Program-made: the position numbers and the translations under genes | Assembly: GCA_045399315.1 (NCBI GenBank) | Contig: DAYVGO010000005.1 | Coordinates: 1 to 64,000 of the forward strand | Direction of reading: 5' to 3' | Length of the DNA stretch: 64,000 nucleotides | Source of the DNA: Arsenophonus sp045399315 | GTDB lineage: Bacteria > Pseudomonadota > Gammaproteobacteria > Enterobacterales > Enterobacteriaceae | Part shown: positions 9,413-19,291 of the stretch, one piece after another | Numbering within the stretch: position 1 is the stretch's first letter | How the letters are laid out: each line of letters opens with the position of its first letter | The notes under the pieces: generated by a model | What the model was told of the DNA's origin: nothing | What the model saw: the letters and a program-made list of their open reading frames with translations, nothing else | The model's database searches: none

Positions 9413-11710
9413 ATGAAAAATATGTTAGCTAATATAAAACGGGTACAGATAAATATTAATTCAGTGTCAGTGGCGGTAATATTGGGATTATTACCTTTAC
9501 TTTTTTTTATCTCAATTACCAAACAAATCACTACAATTGTTGCTATTTATCTTATGCTATATATTTTTTTTACTAAAATTTTTTGACTAAATTTATTGAT
9601 ATTTTAGGTATAAGTTTTTTATAGGGATGTTGGCTGGAATATAATGTATTAGAAAAAATGAAATTATTAAGTCGGTAAGAACAACGCTATGTAGCTGTTA
9701 TTGAAGATAATTTAATTAATAAAATCGATAATATGCGAATAAAAAGTAAGGTTGTTAACCAGCAATAATAAACAATTCTTTCCTGCATTGTACGCTTATC
9801 TTCAGTTGAAGCCTAATGGCTTGATAGAAAATGATTTTTTATGATGGGCAAATACTCATTTTTTCTGGGCGATTAAAACTTGTTCATAGTTTGTTGAACG
9901 AAGGTGGATTTGATTTACAACGTTATGCAATAAATCAACGTTTGTTAGGCATGTTTAAAGTTCAAAACTTTGTTATGTTAAATAAACATTGTTCTTTAAG
10001 GCATCAGATAATTTCAACGTCGGTTAATAATATCAGTAAATACCGTAATCAAGCGGTGATTTATGCTTTAACGTTTGGTGAACGTGGCTTATTGAAACCA
10101 CTATTAAGACAAAAATTACAGCGGATAGGTATCGCTCATTTGATGGTTATTTCTTCTGGTTTACATGTTGGCATGGCTTATTTTTTGGTTTTTGGCTATA
10201 TCATTTGATTCAATTTTTATTACCAGTCTGTTTTATAGAACCTAGTATGCCGATGTTAATGGGATAGTGCTGTGTTTTAGGTTATATTTGCTTATCTGGT
10301 TGGGCAATATCTGCAATGCGGGCTATATTTGCCTTGTTGTTATGGCTTTATATTCGGCAGTAAAATTTTGTTTGTTTTTCCTGACAATGGGCATTATGGA
10401 GTATCAGTTTAATTTTAGTATTTGAACCCCTTGCAATACTTGCTGATAGCTTTTGCTTTCGAGTTTTGCTGTTGCGGCATTAATATTTTGGTTTTCATTC
10501 GTAAAATTAAGTATACAGTTTCAACTTGGTTGGTTTAATTGGATAGCTAAACTGGTTCATTTGCAACTTGGTATGCTTATTTTGTTAACACCTATTCAAT
10601 TGTTTTTATTTCAACGCATTAATATTACTAGTTTTTTGGCTAATTTATGGGCTGTGCCAATTATTTTATTTGTAACTATACCAGTAATTATGGTTTCACA
10701 TATTTGTCTTTATTGGCATGCGGTACAAAGTTTATTATTTGATATAATTGATAAAAGCATTAGTTTAGCCTTATGGCTTCTAACATATCTTGAGTGTTAT
10801 TGGTTTGCTACTGGTAATGTGCCAATTATGATAGCCACACTTAGTTGGTTTATTATATTATGTTAGCAATTTGGTTGGATTGTACACTATAAGTTGCTGA
10901 TAAAATCGTTAATATATTGCTTAATGCTAGGCTTGAAACCAAGCGATTTTGCTGTTTGGCGATTAATTATGTTAGATGTGGTGCATGGATTAGCGATTAT
11001 TATTGAACAACAAGGAAAAGTTTTAATTTATGACACAGACACATCATGGAAGAAAAACAATATTGCTGACAAGACTATTTTGCCTTATTTACGATATCAC
11101 CGTTTAATACCTGAAGGAGTTATACTTAGTCGTAACCATGTCGATCATACTGGAGGGGTTGCTAGTTTATTATTAACCTATCCGGGATTGATGATCAGAA
11201 GTAATTTTGATGAAAAACCATTTTTCTTGCCATCGAGGTGTATGTTGGCAATGGCAGAAATTATATTTTGAAGTATTATGGCCAAGAGTGGATCAAAAAG
11301 AATCACATAATAATGAATCGTGTGTAGTAAAAATTAGTGATGGTTACCATGCGGTTATTTTATCTGGTGACATTGAAAAAAGAGCTGAGAAGGAACTCGT
11401 TCGTTTAGCAATAAAAAATTTGTCGGCTAATTTATTGCAAGTTCCTCATCATGGGAGTAATACTTCGTCAACGATGGCATTTATTTAAGCCATTAAACCA
11501 CAATATGCGCTTACTTCTGTTACTCTTTATAGCCGATAGGCATTACTTTCTGCTCAAGTACGCCAATGTTATGTAAATATAGGGGCAAACTGGATAATTG
11601 TATTGGAAGCCGAGCAAATTATAGCGAAGTTTTATTTTGATAAAATTGAAATAACACGTTACAGACAGGAAGTTTTACCACGCTGGTATCATCAGCAGTT
11701 TGGTATTTAG
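9413..11710 (+). pseudogene. comEC: comEC (ycaI) pseudogene, DNA-uptake channel
   Basis: ComEC is the inner-membrane channel of natural transformation, with a competence membrane domain and a C-terminal metallo-beta-lactamase-like domain. The ATG at 9413 has AGGAAAG upstream and opens a hydrophobic N-terminus. Pieces in shifting frames then follow the E. coli YcaI order: LLNEGGFDLQRYAINQ, AHLMVISSGLHVGMAY, LVHLQLGMLILLTPIQLF, LDVVHGLAIIIEQQGKVLIY, EGVILSRNHVDHTGG (the metal-binding HxHxDH-like motif reads NHVDH), and LLQVPHHGSNTSST. It ends with LPRWYHQQFG at 11710. Many stops and frameshifts separate the pieces. It lies before msbA as in E. coli. Confidence 0.93.
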
Positions 11711-11762
11711 ATGTTTCCCGAGTAGAATAAGCGGCCTATTTTTATGGATATTTAATAAGACA

Positions 11763-13514
11763 ATGATAATGAATGATAAAGATCTTTCCACATGGCAAAC
11801 ATTTCGCCGCCTATGGCCGATAATTTTGCCGTTTAAACTGGGATTAAGTGTAGCAGTGGTTGCGTTAATTATTAACGCTGCCGGCGATGCATTCATGATC
11901 TCCTTATTAAAACCTTTGCTCGATGAAGGCTTTGGTAAAGCTGATAACACCACGCTAAAATGGTTACCAATTGCTATTTTGGGACTGATGTTTGTAAGGG
12001 GGATATCGAGTTTTATTTCCAATTATTGTATTGCCTGGGTTTCCGGAATGGTAGTGATGAACATGCGTAGGCGTTTATTTGGTCATATGATGGGGATGCC
12101 TGTTGCTTTTTTTGATCAACAGTCGACAGGGACCTTACTTTCTCGCATCACTTATGATTCTGAACAAGTCGCCTCTTCCTCTTCTAGTGCATTAATCACT
12201 ATTGTTCGAGAAAGTGCCTATGTTATCGGTCTATTTGGACTTATGTTTTATTATAGTTGGCAGCTTTCACTAATATTAATTGTTATCGCTCCTATTGTTG
12301 CTTTAACTATTCGTGCTGTTTCTAAACATTTTCGAAATATTAGTAAAAGCATGCAAACTGGCATGGGTCAGGTAACGGCTAGCGCGGAACAAATGTTAAA
12401 AGGTCATAAAGAAGTTTTGATTTTTGGTGGGCAAAAGGTTGAAACAGAGCGATTTAGCAAAGTGAGCAACCATATGCGGCGTCAAACTATGAAAATGGTG
12501 ACAGCATCTTCAATTTCTGATCCTATTATACAACTTATTGCCTCGCTAGCTTTAGCATTTACGCTGTATGTTGCAAGTTTTCCTGAGGTTATGCAAACTT
12601 TGACAGCAGGAACTATTGGTGTTGTTTTTTCAGCCATGTTTGCATTAATGCGCCCATTGAAATCATTAACTAATGTAAATGTACAATTTCAACGAGGGAT
12701 GGCTGCATGCCAGACATTATTTACCATTTTAGATATGGAACAAGAAAAAGATGAGGGAAAAATAACATTAAAAAAAGCTAAGGGTAAAATTGAATTTAAA
12801 CATGTTACCTTCAAATATCCAACCAAGGAGCATCCTGCCTTATATGACATCTCTTTTAAAATTCTGGCTGGAAAATCTATTGCTTTAGTTGGACGATCTG
12901 GCTCAGGAAAATCGACTATTGCTAATTTAATTACCCGCTTTTATGAGGTCAATGAAGGTCAAATACTGCTAGATGATCGTGATTTACGTGAATACACTTT
13001 GACTTCGTTGCGTAACCAAGTCGCATTAGTTTCTCAACATGTTTATCTTTTTAACGACACTATTGCTAATAATATAGCTTATGCTACCGATGGTCGTTAC
13101 GGTCGAAAAGCGATTGAAAAAGCTGCAAAAATGGCTTATGCCATGGACTTTATTCAAAATCTGGATAATGGACTAGATACTGTTATTGGTGAAAATGGGG
13201 TAATGCTTTCCGGCGGGCAACGTCAGAGAATTGCTATTGCGCGTGCTTTATTACATAACTCATCTATATTAATTCTTGATGAAGCCACATCTGCCCTCGA
13301 TACTGAGTTAGAAAGAGCTATCCAGGCAGCATTGGATGAATTACAGAAAAATCGGACTTCTATTATTATTGCTCATCGTCTTTCGACCATAGAAAATGCA
13401 GATGAAATTTTGGTTATTCAGGAAGGTAAAATTATTGAACGCGGCAACCATCAAGCTTTGCTTAAACGTGATGGCGCATATGCTCAATTTTATAGTATGC
13501 AATTTAAACAATGA
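11763..13514 (+). CDS. msbA: Lipid A export ATP-binding/permease MsbA
   Basis: Homodimeric ABC exporter that flips lipid A-core from the inner to the outer leaflet of the inner membrane. An N-terminal six-helix transmembrane domain (residues about 15-325) is followed by the ABC domain with Walker A GRSGSGKST, signature LSGGQRQRIAIARALL and Walker B LILDEATSALD. The start is either ATG 11763 (MIMNDKDLST) or ATG 11769; the family begins close to NDKDLSTWQTFRRLW, so both give normal length (581-583). No good ribosome binding site is seen. It overlaps lpxK by four bases, indicating translational coupling. Confidence 0.96.
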   Translation: MIMNDKDLSTWQTFRRLWPIILPFKLGLSVAVVALIINAAGDAFMISLLKPLLDEGFGKADNTTLKWLPIAILGLMFVRGISSFISNYCIAWVSGMVVMNMRRRLFGHMMGMPVAFFDQQSTGTLLSRITYDSEQVASSSSSALITIVRESAYVIGLFGLMFYYSWQLSLILIVIAPIVALTIRAVSKHFRNISKSMQTGMGQVTASAEQMLKGHKEVLIFGGQKVETERFSKVSNHMRRQTMKMVTASSISDPIIQLIASLALAFTLYVASFPEVMQTLTAGTIGVVFSAMFALMRPLKSLTNVNVQFQRGMAACQTLFTILDMEQEKDEGKITLKKAKGKIEFKHVTFKYPTKEHPALYDISFKILAGKSIALVGRSGSGKSTIANLITRFYEVNEGQILLDDRDLREYTLTSLRNQVALVSQHVYLFNDTIANNIAYATDGRYGRKAIEKAAKMAYAMDFIQNLDNGLDTVIGENGVMLSGGQRQRIAIARALLHNSSILILDEATSALDTELERAIQAALDELQKNRTSIIIAHRLSTIENADEILVIQEGKIIERGNHQALLKRDGAYAQFYSMQFKQ

Positions 13515-14503
13515 TTGAAAAAATATGGTTAGGTCGCTCGTGGCTAGCTGTTTTGCTTCTGCCGTTGGCGTTATTCTATGGCGTGATTATTAGATTTCGG
13601 CGTCTTAGCTATCATTTGGGGATTTTACCTAGTTGGAAAGCTCCAATACCTATTATAGTCGTAGGCAATTTGACCGTTGGTGGTAATGGCAAAACACCGG
13701 TTGTTATTTGGTTAGTTGAACAGCTTTTATCACAAGGCCTTCGTGTTGGTGTTGTCTCCCGTGGATATGGTGGTAAAGCAACATCTTATCCGCTATTAGT
13801 CAATAACAGTATATCGATAAAGGAGAGCGGCGATGAGCCAGCTTTAATTTATCGGCGAACTGGGGTGCTAGTTGCAGTTGCACCAAAACGTGCAGCAGCA
13901 GTAAAAATGCTAGTAAAGCAACAACAACTGGATGTTATTATTACTGATGATGGTCTTCAGCACTATGCACTGCACAGGGATTATGAGATAGTTGTTATCG
14001 ATGGTGTCCGTCGTTTTGGTAATGGTTGGTTACTGCCGGCTGGCCCGTTACGGGAGTGTCAATATCGTTTGAATACTGTTGATGCTGTTATAACGAATGG
14101 GGGGGGTGCTAGGCATGGTGAAATTGCTATGCAGTTAACCGGTGATATCGCTATTAATATGTTGACCGGCGAAAAACGAGCTGTCGCTGAATTGCAACAA
14201 GTTGTTGCCATCGCAGGAATCGGGCATCCAGCACGCTTTTTTTCAAGTCTTGAGCAAAAAGGTGTGCAATTAATTGCGGCCCATTCTTTTTCTGATCATC
14301 AATGTTATGAATTTTCTCAATTAGCAACGTTAGTTACTGATCAACAAAATTTATTAATGACTGAAAAGGATGCAGTAAAATGTTTTCATTTTGCTCGTAC
14401 AAATTGGTGGTATTTGCCAGTAAATGCTCAGCTTTTCCAATCTGGTGCCGCAAAAATTGTTTCAGCCATTAGCGAATTAGTGAAGTCTAGTGAAAATGCT
14501 TGA
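13511..14503 (+). CDS. lpxK: Tetraacyldisaccharide 4'-kinase LpxK
   Basis: Membrane-associated kinase that adds the 4'-phosphate to the lipid A disaccharide precursor, giving lipid IVA. It has 330 residues. A hydrophobic N-terminal helix (LAVLLLPLALFYGVII) is followed by the P-loop GNLTVGGNGKTPVVIWL and the conserved DDGLQHYAL and GPLRE blocks. Its ATG overlaps the msbA stop, forming the conserved msbA-lpxK operon that links lipid A synthesis with export. ycaQ, which follows in E. coli, is absent here. Confidence 0.96.
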   Translation: MIEKIWLGRSWLAVLLLPLALFYGVIIRFRRLSYHLGILPSWKAPIPIIVVGNLTVGGNGKTPVVIWLVEQLLSQGLRVGVVSRGYGGKATSYPLLVNNSISIKESGDEPALIYRRTGVLVAVAPKRAAAVKMLVKQQQLDVIITDDGLQHYALHRDYEIVVIDGVRRFGNGWLLPAGPLRECQYRLNTVDAVITNGGGARHGEIAMQLTGDIAINMLTGEKRAVAELQQVVAIAGIGHPARFFSSLEQKGVQLIAAHSFSDHQCYEFSQLATLVTDQQNLLMTEKDAVKCFHFARTNWWYLPVNAQLFQSGAAKIVSAISELVKSSENA

Positions 14504-14870
14504 AATAATAGCATTATCATGTTATCTATAAATGGAATATAGTTAGGAATGTAATGATTTCATTTCAATAATACCACGCCAGTTATTATTTCATTAATAT
14601 AAAATCCTTTAAGTTTATTCACTATCAAGTTGGTTTGATAAGTTATAGTAATTAATAATTTGGCTTATTGTAATGTTGTTTAAACGTTAAAGTAATCTTA
14701 TATAGCAATAGACACTACTATGTCGGTATTTTTAAATATAATACTACTATTCTGACATTAAGGGTATTTGGTGAAAGAAAAAATGGGGTTTCTATCGAAA
14801 GCTTAATAAAAGGGTAGTGAGCACTAGGGGAAAATGAAGCTTTGTTACCTGGTGAACAAAAGGGGTTTTT
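14504..14870. other. AT-rich gap after lpxK
   Basis: About 370 bases with no gene. ycaQ lies here in E. coli, but I see no trace of it in any frame. The last 20 bases provide the possible ribosome binding site (AAAAGGGG) for the cold-shock-like remnant that follows. Confidence 0.55.
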
Positions 14871-15086
14871 ATGACATTTCAATTACAAATAGGTCGCGTA
14901 AAGTGGTTTGATGTAAAAGAGGGTTATGGATTTATCTCCCCTATGAATGGTGGTCAAGATATCTATGTTAATCGTCGAGCTATTGCGAACACCAAACATA
15001 AATGGCTGAAAGAAGGCTAGTGTGTTGAATTTTCTGTTAACGTTTATGGTATTACGGCCGCTGATGTTATCGCTTATGAATTTTAA
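14871..15086 (+). pseudogene. Cold-shock-domain protein gene with one in-frame TAG
   Basis: Reading from the ATG at 14871 gives a 71-codon cold-shock domain: GRVKWFDVKEGYGFISP carries the RNP1-like motif, then QDIYVNRRAI in the RNP2 position. It is interrupted by TAG at codon 50 (15018-15020), where the family usually has Gln or a nearby polar residue (EGQ), and then continues in the same frame with VEFSVNVYGITAADVIAYEF to a TAA at 15084. No frameshift is seen. RNP2 is unusual (IYVN in place of VFVH), so this is a divergent member. A fair ribosome binding site remains. It is either a young pseudogene or a truncated 49-residue product. Confidence 0.8.
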
Positions 15087-15213
15087 ACAACTGTTAGCTG
15101 CCAATTGGTCATATAACTGATAAAAACTTATTAGAGCAGATATTAAAGTTAACGGTGATGCATGCTTATGCTATTCTGGTTTCATCTTAAATTAAGTTTT
15201 TGATGAGGAATAT

Positions 15214-15393
15214 ATGGATCACCGTCTACTTGATATCATTGCTTGTCCTATTTGTCATGGCAAACTAGTCTATGATAAACAAAATTTAGAGCTTATCTGT
15301 AAATTTGATCATCTTGCTTATCCTGTGCGTAATGACATACCTGTATTATTAAGAGAACAAGTTCGTGAGTTGCCTTTAGATGAAGAAAAGTAA
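15214..15393 (+). CDS. ycaR: Trm112-like small zinc-ribbon protein YcaR
   Basis: A 59-residue protein of the UPF0434/Trm112 family, 60 residues in E. coli. It begins MDHRLLDIIACPICHGKL, holding a CxxC pair of the incomplete zinc ribbon, with a second Cys in ELICKFDHLAYPV, and ends with the IPVLL segment typical of the family. The exact function is not established; Trm112-like proteins often partner methyltransferases. TGAGG upstream of 15214 is the ribosome binding site. Its last 14 bases overlap the start of kdsB, as in the conserved lpxK-ycaR-kdsB neighbourhood, so translation is probably coupled. Confidence 0.93.
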   Translation: MDHRLLDIIACPICHGKLVYDKQNLELICKFDHLAYPVRNDIPVLLREQVRELPLDEEK

Positions 15394-16144
15394 CCTGTTC
15401 ACAGTAATTATTCCGGCACGTTTTGCTTCCAATCGCTTACCGGGCAAACCGTTAGTTGATATTCATGGCAAGCCTATGATTATTAGAGTAATGGAAAGAG
15501 CACTAATGTCAGGTGCGACGCGTGTTATTGTGGCTACTGATCATCAGGCCGTATTTGATGTGGTGAAAGCGGCTAATGGTGAAGTTTGTATGACCAGTGT
15601 TGCACATCAATCCGGTACTGAACGATTAGCGGAAGTTATTGACAAATATAGACTTCCTGATGAAGAAACTATTATCAACGTGCAGGGTGATGAACCTTTA
15701 ATCCCGCCAGAAATAATTAATCAACTAGACAATAATTTAAAGCTAAATAATGTCGATATGGCAACATTAGCTGCTCCAATAAATCATCAGTATGAAGTAT
15801 TTGATCCAGCTATTGTAAAGGTAGTGACTGATAAACAGAGTAATGCTTTGTATTTTTCCAGAGCTGCTATTCCCTGGGAGCGAGATCGCTTTGCAGTATC
15901 CAAAATGGAAATTGGCGAGCATTTTTTACGTCATATTGGTATTTATGCTTATCGGGCCGGTTTTATTCGTCGTTATATCCAATGGCCAATAAGTCCGTTA
16001 GAGACAATCGAAATGCTTGAGCAGTTGCGTGTACTATGGTACGGCGAAAAAATTCATGTTGCCCTAGCAGTTAAAACTCCAGGGCCAGGAGTAGATAATC
16101 AGCAGGATCTTGATGCTGTTCGACAAGCATTTTTTACTGCTTAA
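15380..16144 (+). CDS. kdsB: 3-deoxy-manno-octulosonate cytidylyltransferase
   Basis: Activates KDO with CTP to CMP-KDO for the inner core of LPS. It has 254 residues (E. coli 248). Motifs include the nucleotide-binding VIIPARFASNRLPGKPL, the VATDH block, HQSGTERLAEV, VNVQGDEPLIPP (metal-binding Asp) and LRHIGIYAYRAGF. The ATG at 15380 lies inside ycaR. It works with MsbA and LpxK encoded just upstream in building lipid A-core. Confidence 0.97.
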   Translation: MKKSNLFTVIIPARFASNRLPGKPLVDIHGKPMIIRVMERALMSGATRVIVATDHQAVFDVVKAANGEVCMTSVAHQSGTERLAEVIDKYRLPDEETIINVQGDEPLIPPEIINQLDNNLKLNNVDMATLAAPINHQYEVFDPAIVKVVTDKQSNALYFSRAAIPWERDRFAVSKMEIGEHFLRHIGIYAYRAGFIRRYIQWPISPLETIEMLEQLRVLWYGEKIHVALAVKTPGPGVDNQQDLDAVRQAFFTA

Positions 16145-16226
16145 AATTACACAGCGATTAGTTATTTTAAAACTATTTATTCCACTACATTAGAACTAAG
16201 CATTAGAGGTTGGTTATTGTCAATTT

Positions 16227-16985
16227 TTATTGATTGCCATATTGAGCTAATAAATTCATATCAAGCGCGTTCTGAATGAGAAAAAAAGTAAATAGAAGGG
16301 AAATATTTTCCCAAGGATGTAATGGTGAGGTAATGGCAGGTTGATTGGCTGGTGCGGTGATGGGGTGCATATTTCTAGCAAGAAAGAAGCGTTCAGCGCG
16401 TGTCATATGATTGGCCGATGTTACCAATAGAAAAGGTTGTCTGCCAGCGATTTTTTCCACTTCGAAGGCTTCTTCTTGGGTATCTCTGGATTTGGTGAAG
16501 GTAATTATAGCTGTTTCTGGTACACCTAACGATAGCGCGACTTTTGCTGCCACTTCCGCATTACTCATTAAATTGTTACCACACCCACCAGTAAAAATTA
16601 ATTTAGCGCCCGGATATTGAGAATAGAGGCTAATTCCTTCTATCACTTTAACTAGGCTATTATTAATAAGGTTAGCGCTTGGTGGCCAATCAGGATTATA
16701 ATTAAATCCTCCTCCAAGTACAACGATATATTGGATGTTTTCTTTTTTAGGGTGTAAAAGTTCATAGCGTTTGTTAAAGACACCTTCTGTTGATAGTAGT
16801 AATTTATCCGCGATAGGTTGTAGATTTAGTAACAAAATAGTTAACCAACTAAAAGAGACTAAACATTTGCCGCTTTTTTGCCAGTGAGTGAACCAAAGTA
16901 GTAGTAATCCGATAAAGCTAACTAAAATAAGGAGAGGTAATGGCATTAAAAGCGCACCAATATATTTTTTCAATGTAAACAGCAT
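16227..16985 (-). CDS. elyC: Envelope biogenesis factor ElyC (DUF218)
   Basis: Inner-membrane protein of the DUF218/YdcF-like family that is important for peptidoglycan and enterobacterial common antigen lipid-carrier use in E. coli. It has 252 residues (E. coli 259). Two N-terminal membrane segments (about residues 10-55) are followed by the periplasmic DUF218 domain with YIVVLGGGFN, LIFTGGCGNN and LVTSANHMTRAERFF. It is convergent with kdsB and divergent from the dead cmoM, as in E. coli. No lesion is visible. Confidence 0.92.
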   Translation of the reverse strand: MLFTLKKYIGALLMPLPLLILVSFIGLLLLWFTHWQKSGKCLVSFSWLTILLLNLQPIADKLLLSTEGVFNKRYELLHPKKENIQYIVVLGGGFNYNPDWPPSANLINNSLVKVIEGISLYSQYPGAKLIFTGGCGNNLMSNAEVAAKVALSLGVPETAIITFTKSRDTQEEAFEVEKIAGRQPFLLVTSANHMTRAERFFLARNMHPITAPANQPAITSPLHPWENISLLFTFFLIQNALDMNLLAQYGNQ

Positions 16986-17183
16986 GTTTCAATCCTAGTT
17001 AATCAATTTATCGAGTATAGTATAATTCAATCATATAGATACTAGTTAATAAATTGTTAATATAAAAATTATTTTCAATATAAATGGTTATTGTTTTTTA
17101 TTAACAGAAAGCTGGTTAGATAGGTATTTTTTATCATCAATGGCGATTAGGTTTTATAATAGTTATTATTGAGGTATTTTTTC

Positions 17184-17957
17184 ATGGTAGATCGCAATTT
17201 TGATGACATTACAGATAAGTTTACACACAATATTTATGATACAACCAAGGAAAAAATACGCGAAGCTATTATTTGGCAGAATCTAAATTCTCTGCTTAAT
17301 TTTTTACCCAATAAGCCGTTGAAGATATTGGATGCTGGGTGGGGGAAGGTTTTTTTGATCACAAATTAGCGGCAATGGGACACCAAGTCATAGTTTGTGA
17401 TATTTCGACAACGATGCTTGAGCGGGCAAGATTGTTGGCATAAGAAAAAAAGTAAGTCATAACATGTAATTTATTCATTCTTCGGGGCAAAATATTGCTC
17501 GTATTTAACAATGGCAGAAACTGTTGACTTAGTGTTGTTGCATGCAGTAATTGAATGAATCAGTGAACAAAGATCTGCAATAAAAGCACTAACAAATACA
17601 ATTAGTCCAGATGGAGCATTTTCTATCATGTTTTATAATGCGAATGGGTTGGTGATGAGAAATGCGGTATTAGGTAACTTCCATTTAGCGACACCCAATA
17701 TTCAACGTCGCCGCAAACGTTCACTAACTCCTTTAAATCCGTTGTTACCAGAAACTGTATATTAATGGTTATAAGAATTAGACTTAAGGATAGTTGGTAA
17801 AACAGGTGTACGGGTTTTTCATGATTATCTACAAAACCGTCAGTTGCAAAATAAAGATTTTTCGGCGTTGCTTGCCTTAGAGCAGCGTTATTGTCGACAA
17901 GACCCCTATATTAATTTAGGGCGCTATATTTATGTTATGGCATGCAAGTCTATATGA
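17184..17957 (+). pseudogene. cmoM: cmoM (smtA) pseudogene, tRNA cmo5U methyltransferase
   Basis: CmoM methylates cmo5U34 of certain tRNAs using S-adenosylmethionine. The N-terminus MVDRNFDDITDKFTHNIYD matches the family, but in the SAM motif the expected VLDAGGGEG reads ILDAGWGK and runs out of frame. Later pieces fit in other frames: DLVLLHAVIE, SIMFYNANGLVMRN, TGVRVFHDYLQNRQ and QDPYINLGRYIYVMACKS, with a stop at 17955. At least three lesions are present. It immediately precedes mukF, as in E. coli, and may still supply the promoter for muk. Confidence 0.92.
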
Positions 17958-17968
17958 AAGGTTGAATT

Positions 17969-19291
17969 ATGAGTGAATTTTCCCAGACTGTCCCGGAGTT
18001 GGTATCTTGGGCACGGAAAAATGATTTTTCAATATCATTGCCTGTTGAGCGTTTGGCCTTTTTGTTGGCGGTAGCCGTACTTAATAGTGAGCGGCTTGAT
18101 GGTGAAATGAGTGAAGGTGAGTTAATTGATGCTTTTCGAGAAGTTAGTAAAGGTTTCGAGCAGACCTCCGAAACCGTGATTGTCAGAGCTAATAATGCAA
18201 TTAATGATATGGTCAGGCAGAAATTATTTAACCGTTTTTCTAGTGAAGTCATTGAAGATAATGCGATTTACCGTTTAACACCACTTGGTATAGGCATTAG
18301 TGACTATTATATTCGTCAGCGGGGATTTTCTTCGCTGCGCTTATCTATGCAACTTTCGATTGTAGCCGGTGAATTAAGTCGAGCCGCCGATGCGGCTGAG
18401 GAAGAAGGAGATGAACTTCATTGGCATCGCCATGTTTTTGCTCCGTTAAAATATTCAGTAGCAGAAATTTTTGACAGTATTGATATGTCGCAGCGTGTGA
18501 TGGATGAACAGCAAGACATTGTAAAGCAAGACATCTCCGCATTACTCAGTCAGGATTGGCAGGCAGCTATAGCCAACTGTGAACAACTATTAACCGAAAC
18601 TTCGGCCACACTACGTGAATTACAAGACACATTGGAAGCTGCGGGTGATAAATTACAAACCAATCTGCTACGTATCCAAGAAGCAAATATGAATAGTGGT
18701 GGTTCAAAATTGGTTGATAAGCTAGTATTTGATTTACAAAGTAAGCTTGATCGAATTATTAGCTGGGGTCAACAATCTATCGATCTCTGGACTGGTTATG
18801 ATCGCCATGTGCATAAATTTATCCGTACTGCCATCGATATGGATAAAAATAGGATATTTTCGCAGCGCCTACGTCTATCAGTGCAAAATTATTTTGCTGA
18901 ACCTTGGGCATTAACAGTAGCCAATGCTGAGCGGTTATTTGATGTGCGTGATGAAGATCTGGTATTAAGTAATGAAGAAGTAACAGGAGAATTACCAGCT
19001 GAATTGGAATATGAAGAGCTTAATGAGGTTAATGAACAACTGATTGAGATGATGGCGCAGGCATTAGCTAGTTATAAGGAAGAGCAGCATCCTCTTGACA
19101 TTGGTTTAATATTACGTGACTACTTGACTAAATATCCGCAAAAACGGCACTTTGATGTTGCGCGTATTATTGTTGATCAAGCAGTTAAGTTAGGCATAGC
19201 ACAAGCGGATTTCTCTGGTATCCATCCTAAATGGTTAGCGATTAATGATTATGGAGCTAAGGTACAGGCACATGTCATCGACAAATATTGA
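17969..19291 (+). CDS. mukF: Chromosome partition protein MukF (kleisin)
   Basis: Kleisin subunit of the MukBEF condensin; it bridges MukB heads and recruits MukE. Its 440 residues equal E. coli. The N-terminal winged-helix dimerisation part (MSEFSQTVPELVSWARKND) leads to a helical middle and a C-terminal winged helix ending near FSGIHPKWLAIN. AAAGG precedes the ATG at 17969. Its end overlaps mukE by 20 bases, so the three muk genes form one translationally coupled operon. Confidence 0.97.
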   Translation: MSEFSQTVPELVSWARKNDFSISLPVERLAFLLAVAVLNSERLDGEMSEGELIDAFREVSKGFEQTSETVIVRANNAINDMVRQKLFNRFSSEVIEDNAIYRLTPLGIGISDYYIRQRGFSSLRLSMQLSIVAGELSRAADAAEEEGDELHWHRHVFAPLKYSVAEIFDSIDMSQRVMDEQQDIVKQDISALLSQDWQAAIANCEQLLTETSATLRELQDTLEAAGDKLQTNLLRIQEANMNSGGSKLVDKLVFDLQSKLDRIISWGQQSIDLWTGYDRHVHKFIRTAIDMDKNRIFSQRLRLSVQNYFAEPWALTVANAERLFDVRDEDLVLSNEEVTGELPAELEYEELNEVNEQLIEMMAQALASYKEEQHPLDIGLILRDYLTKYPQKRHFDVARIIVDQAVKLGIAQADFSGIHPKWLAINDYGAKVQAHVIDKY

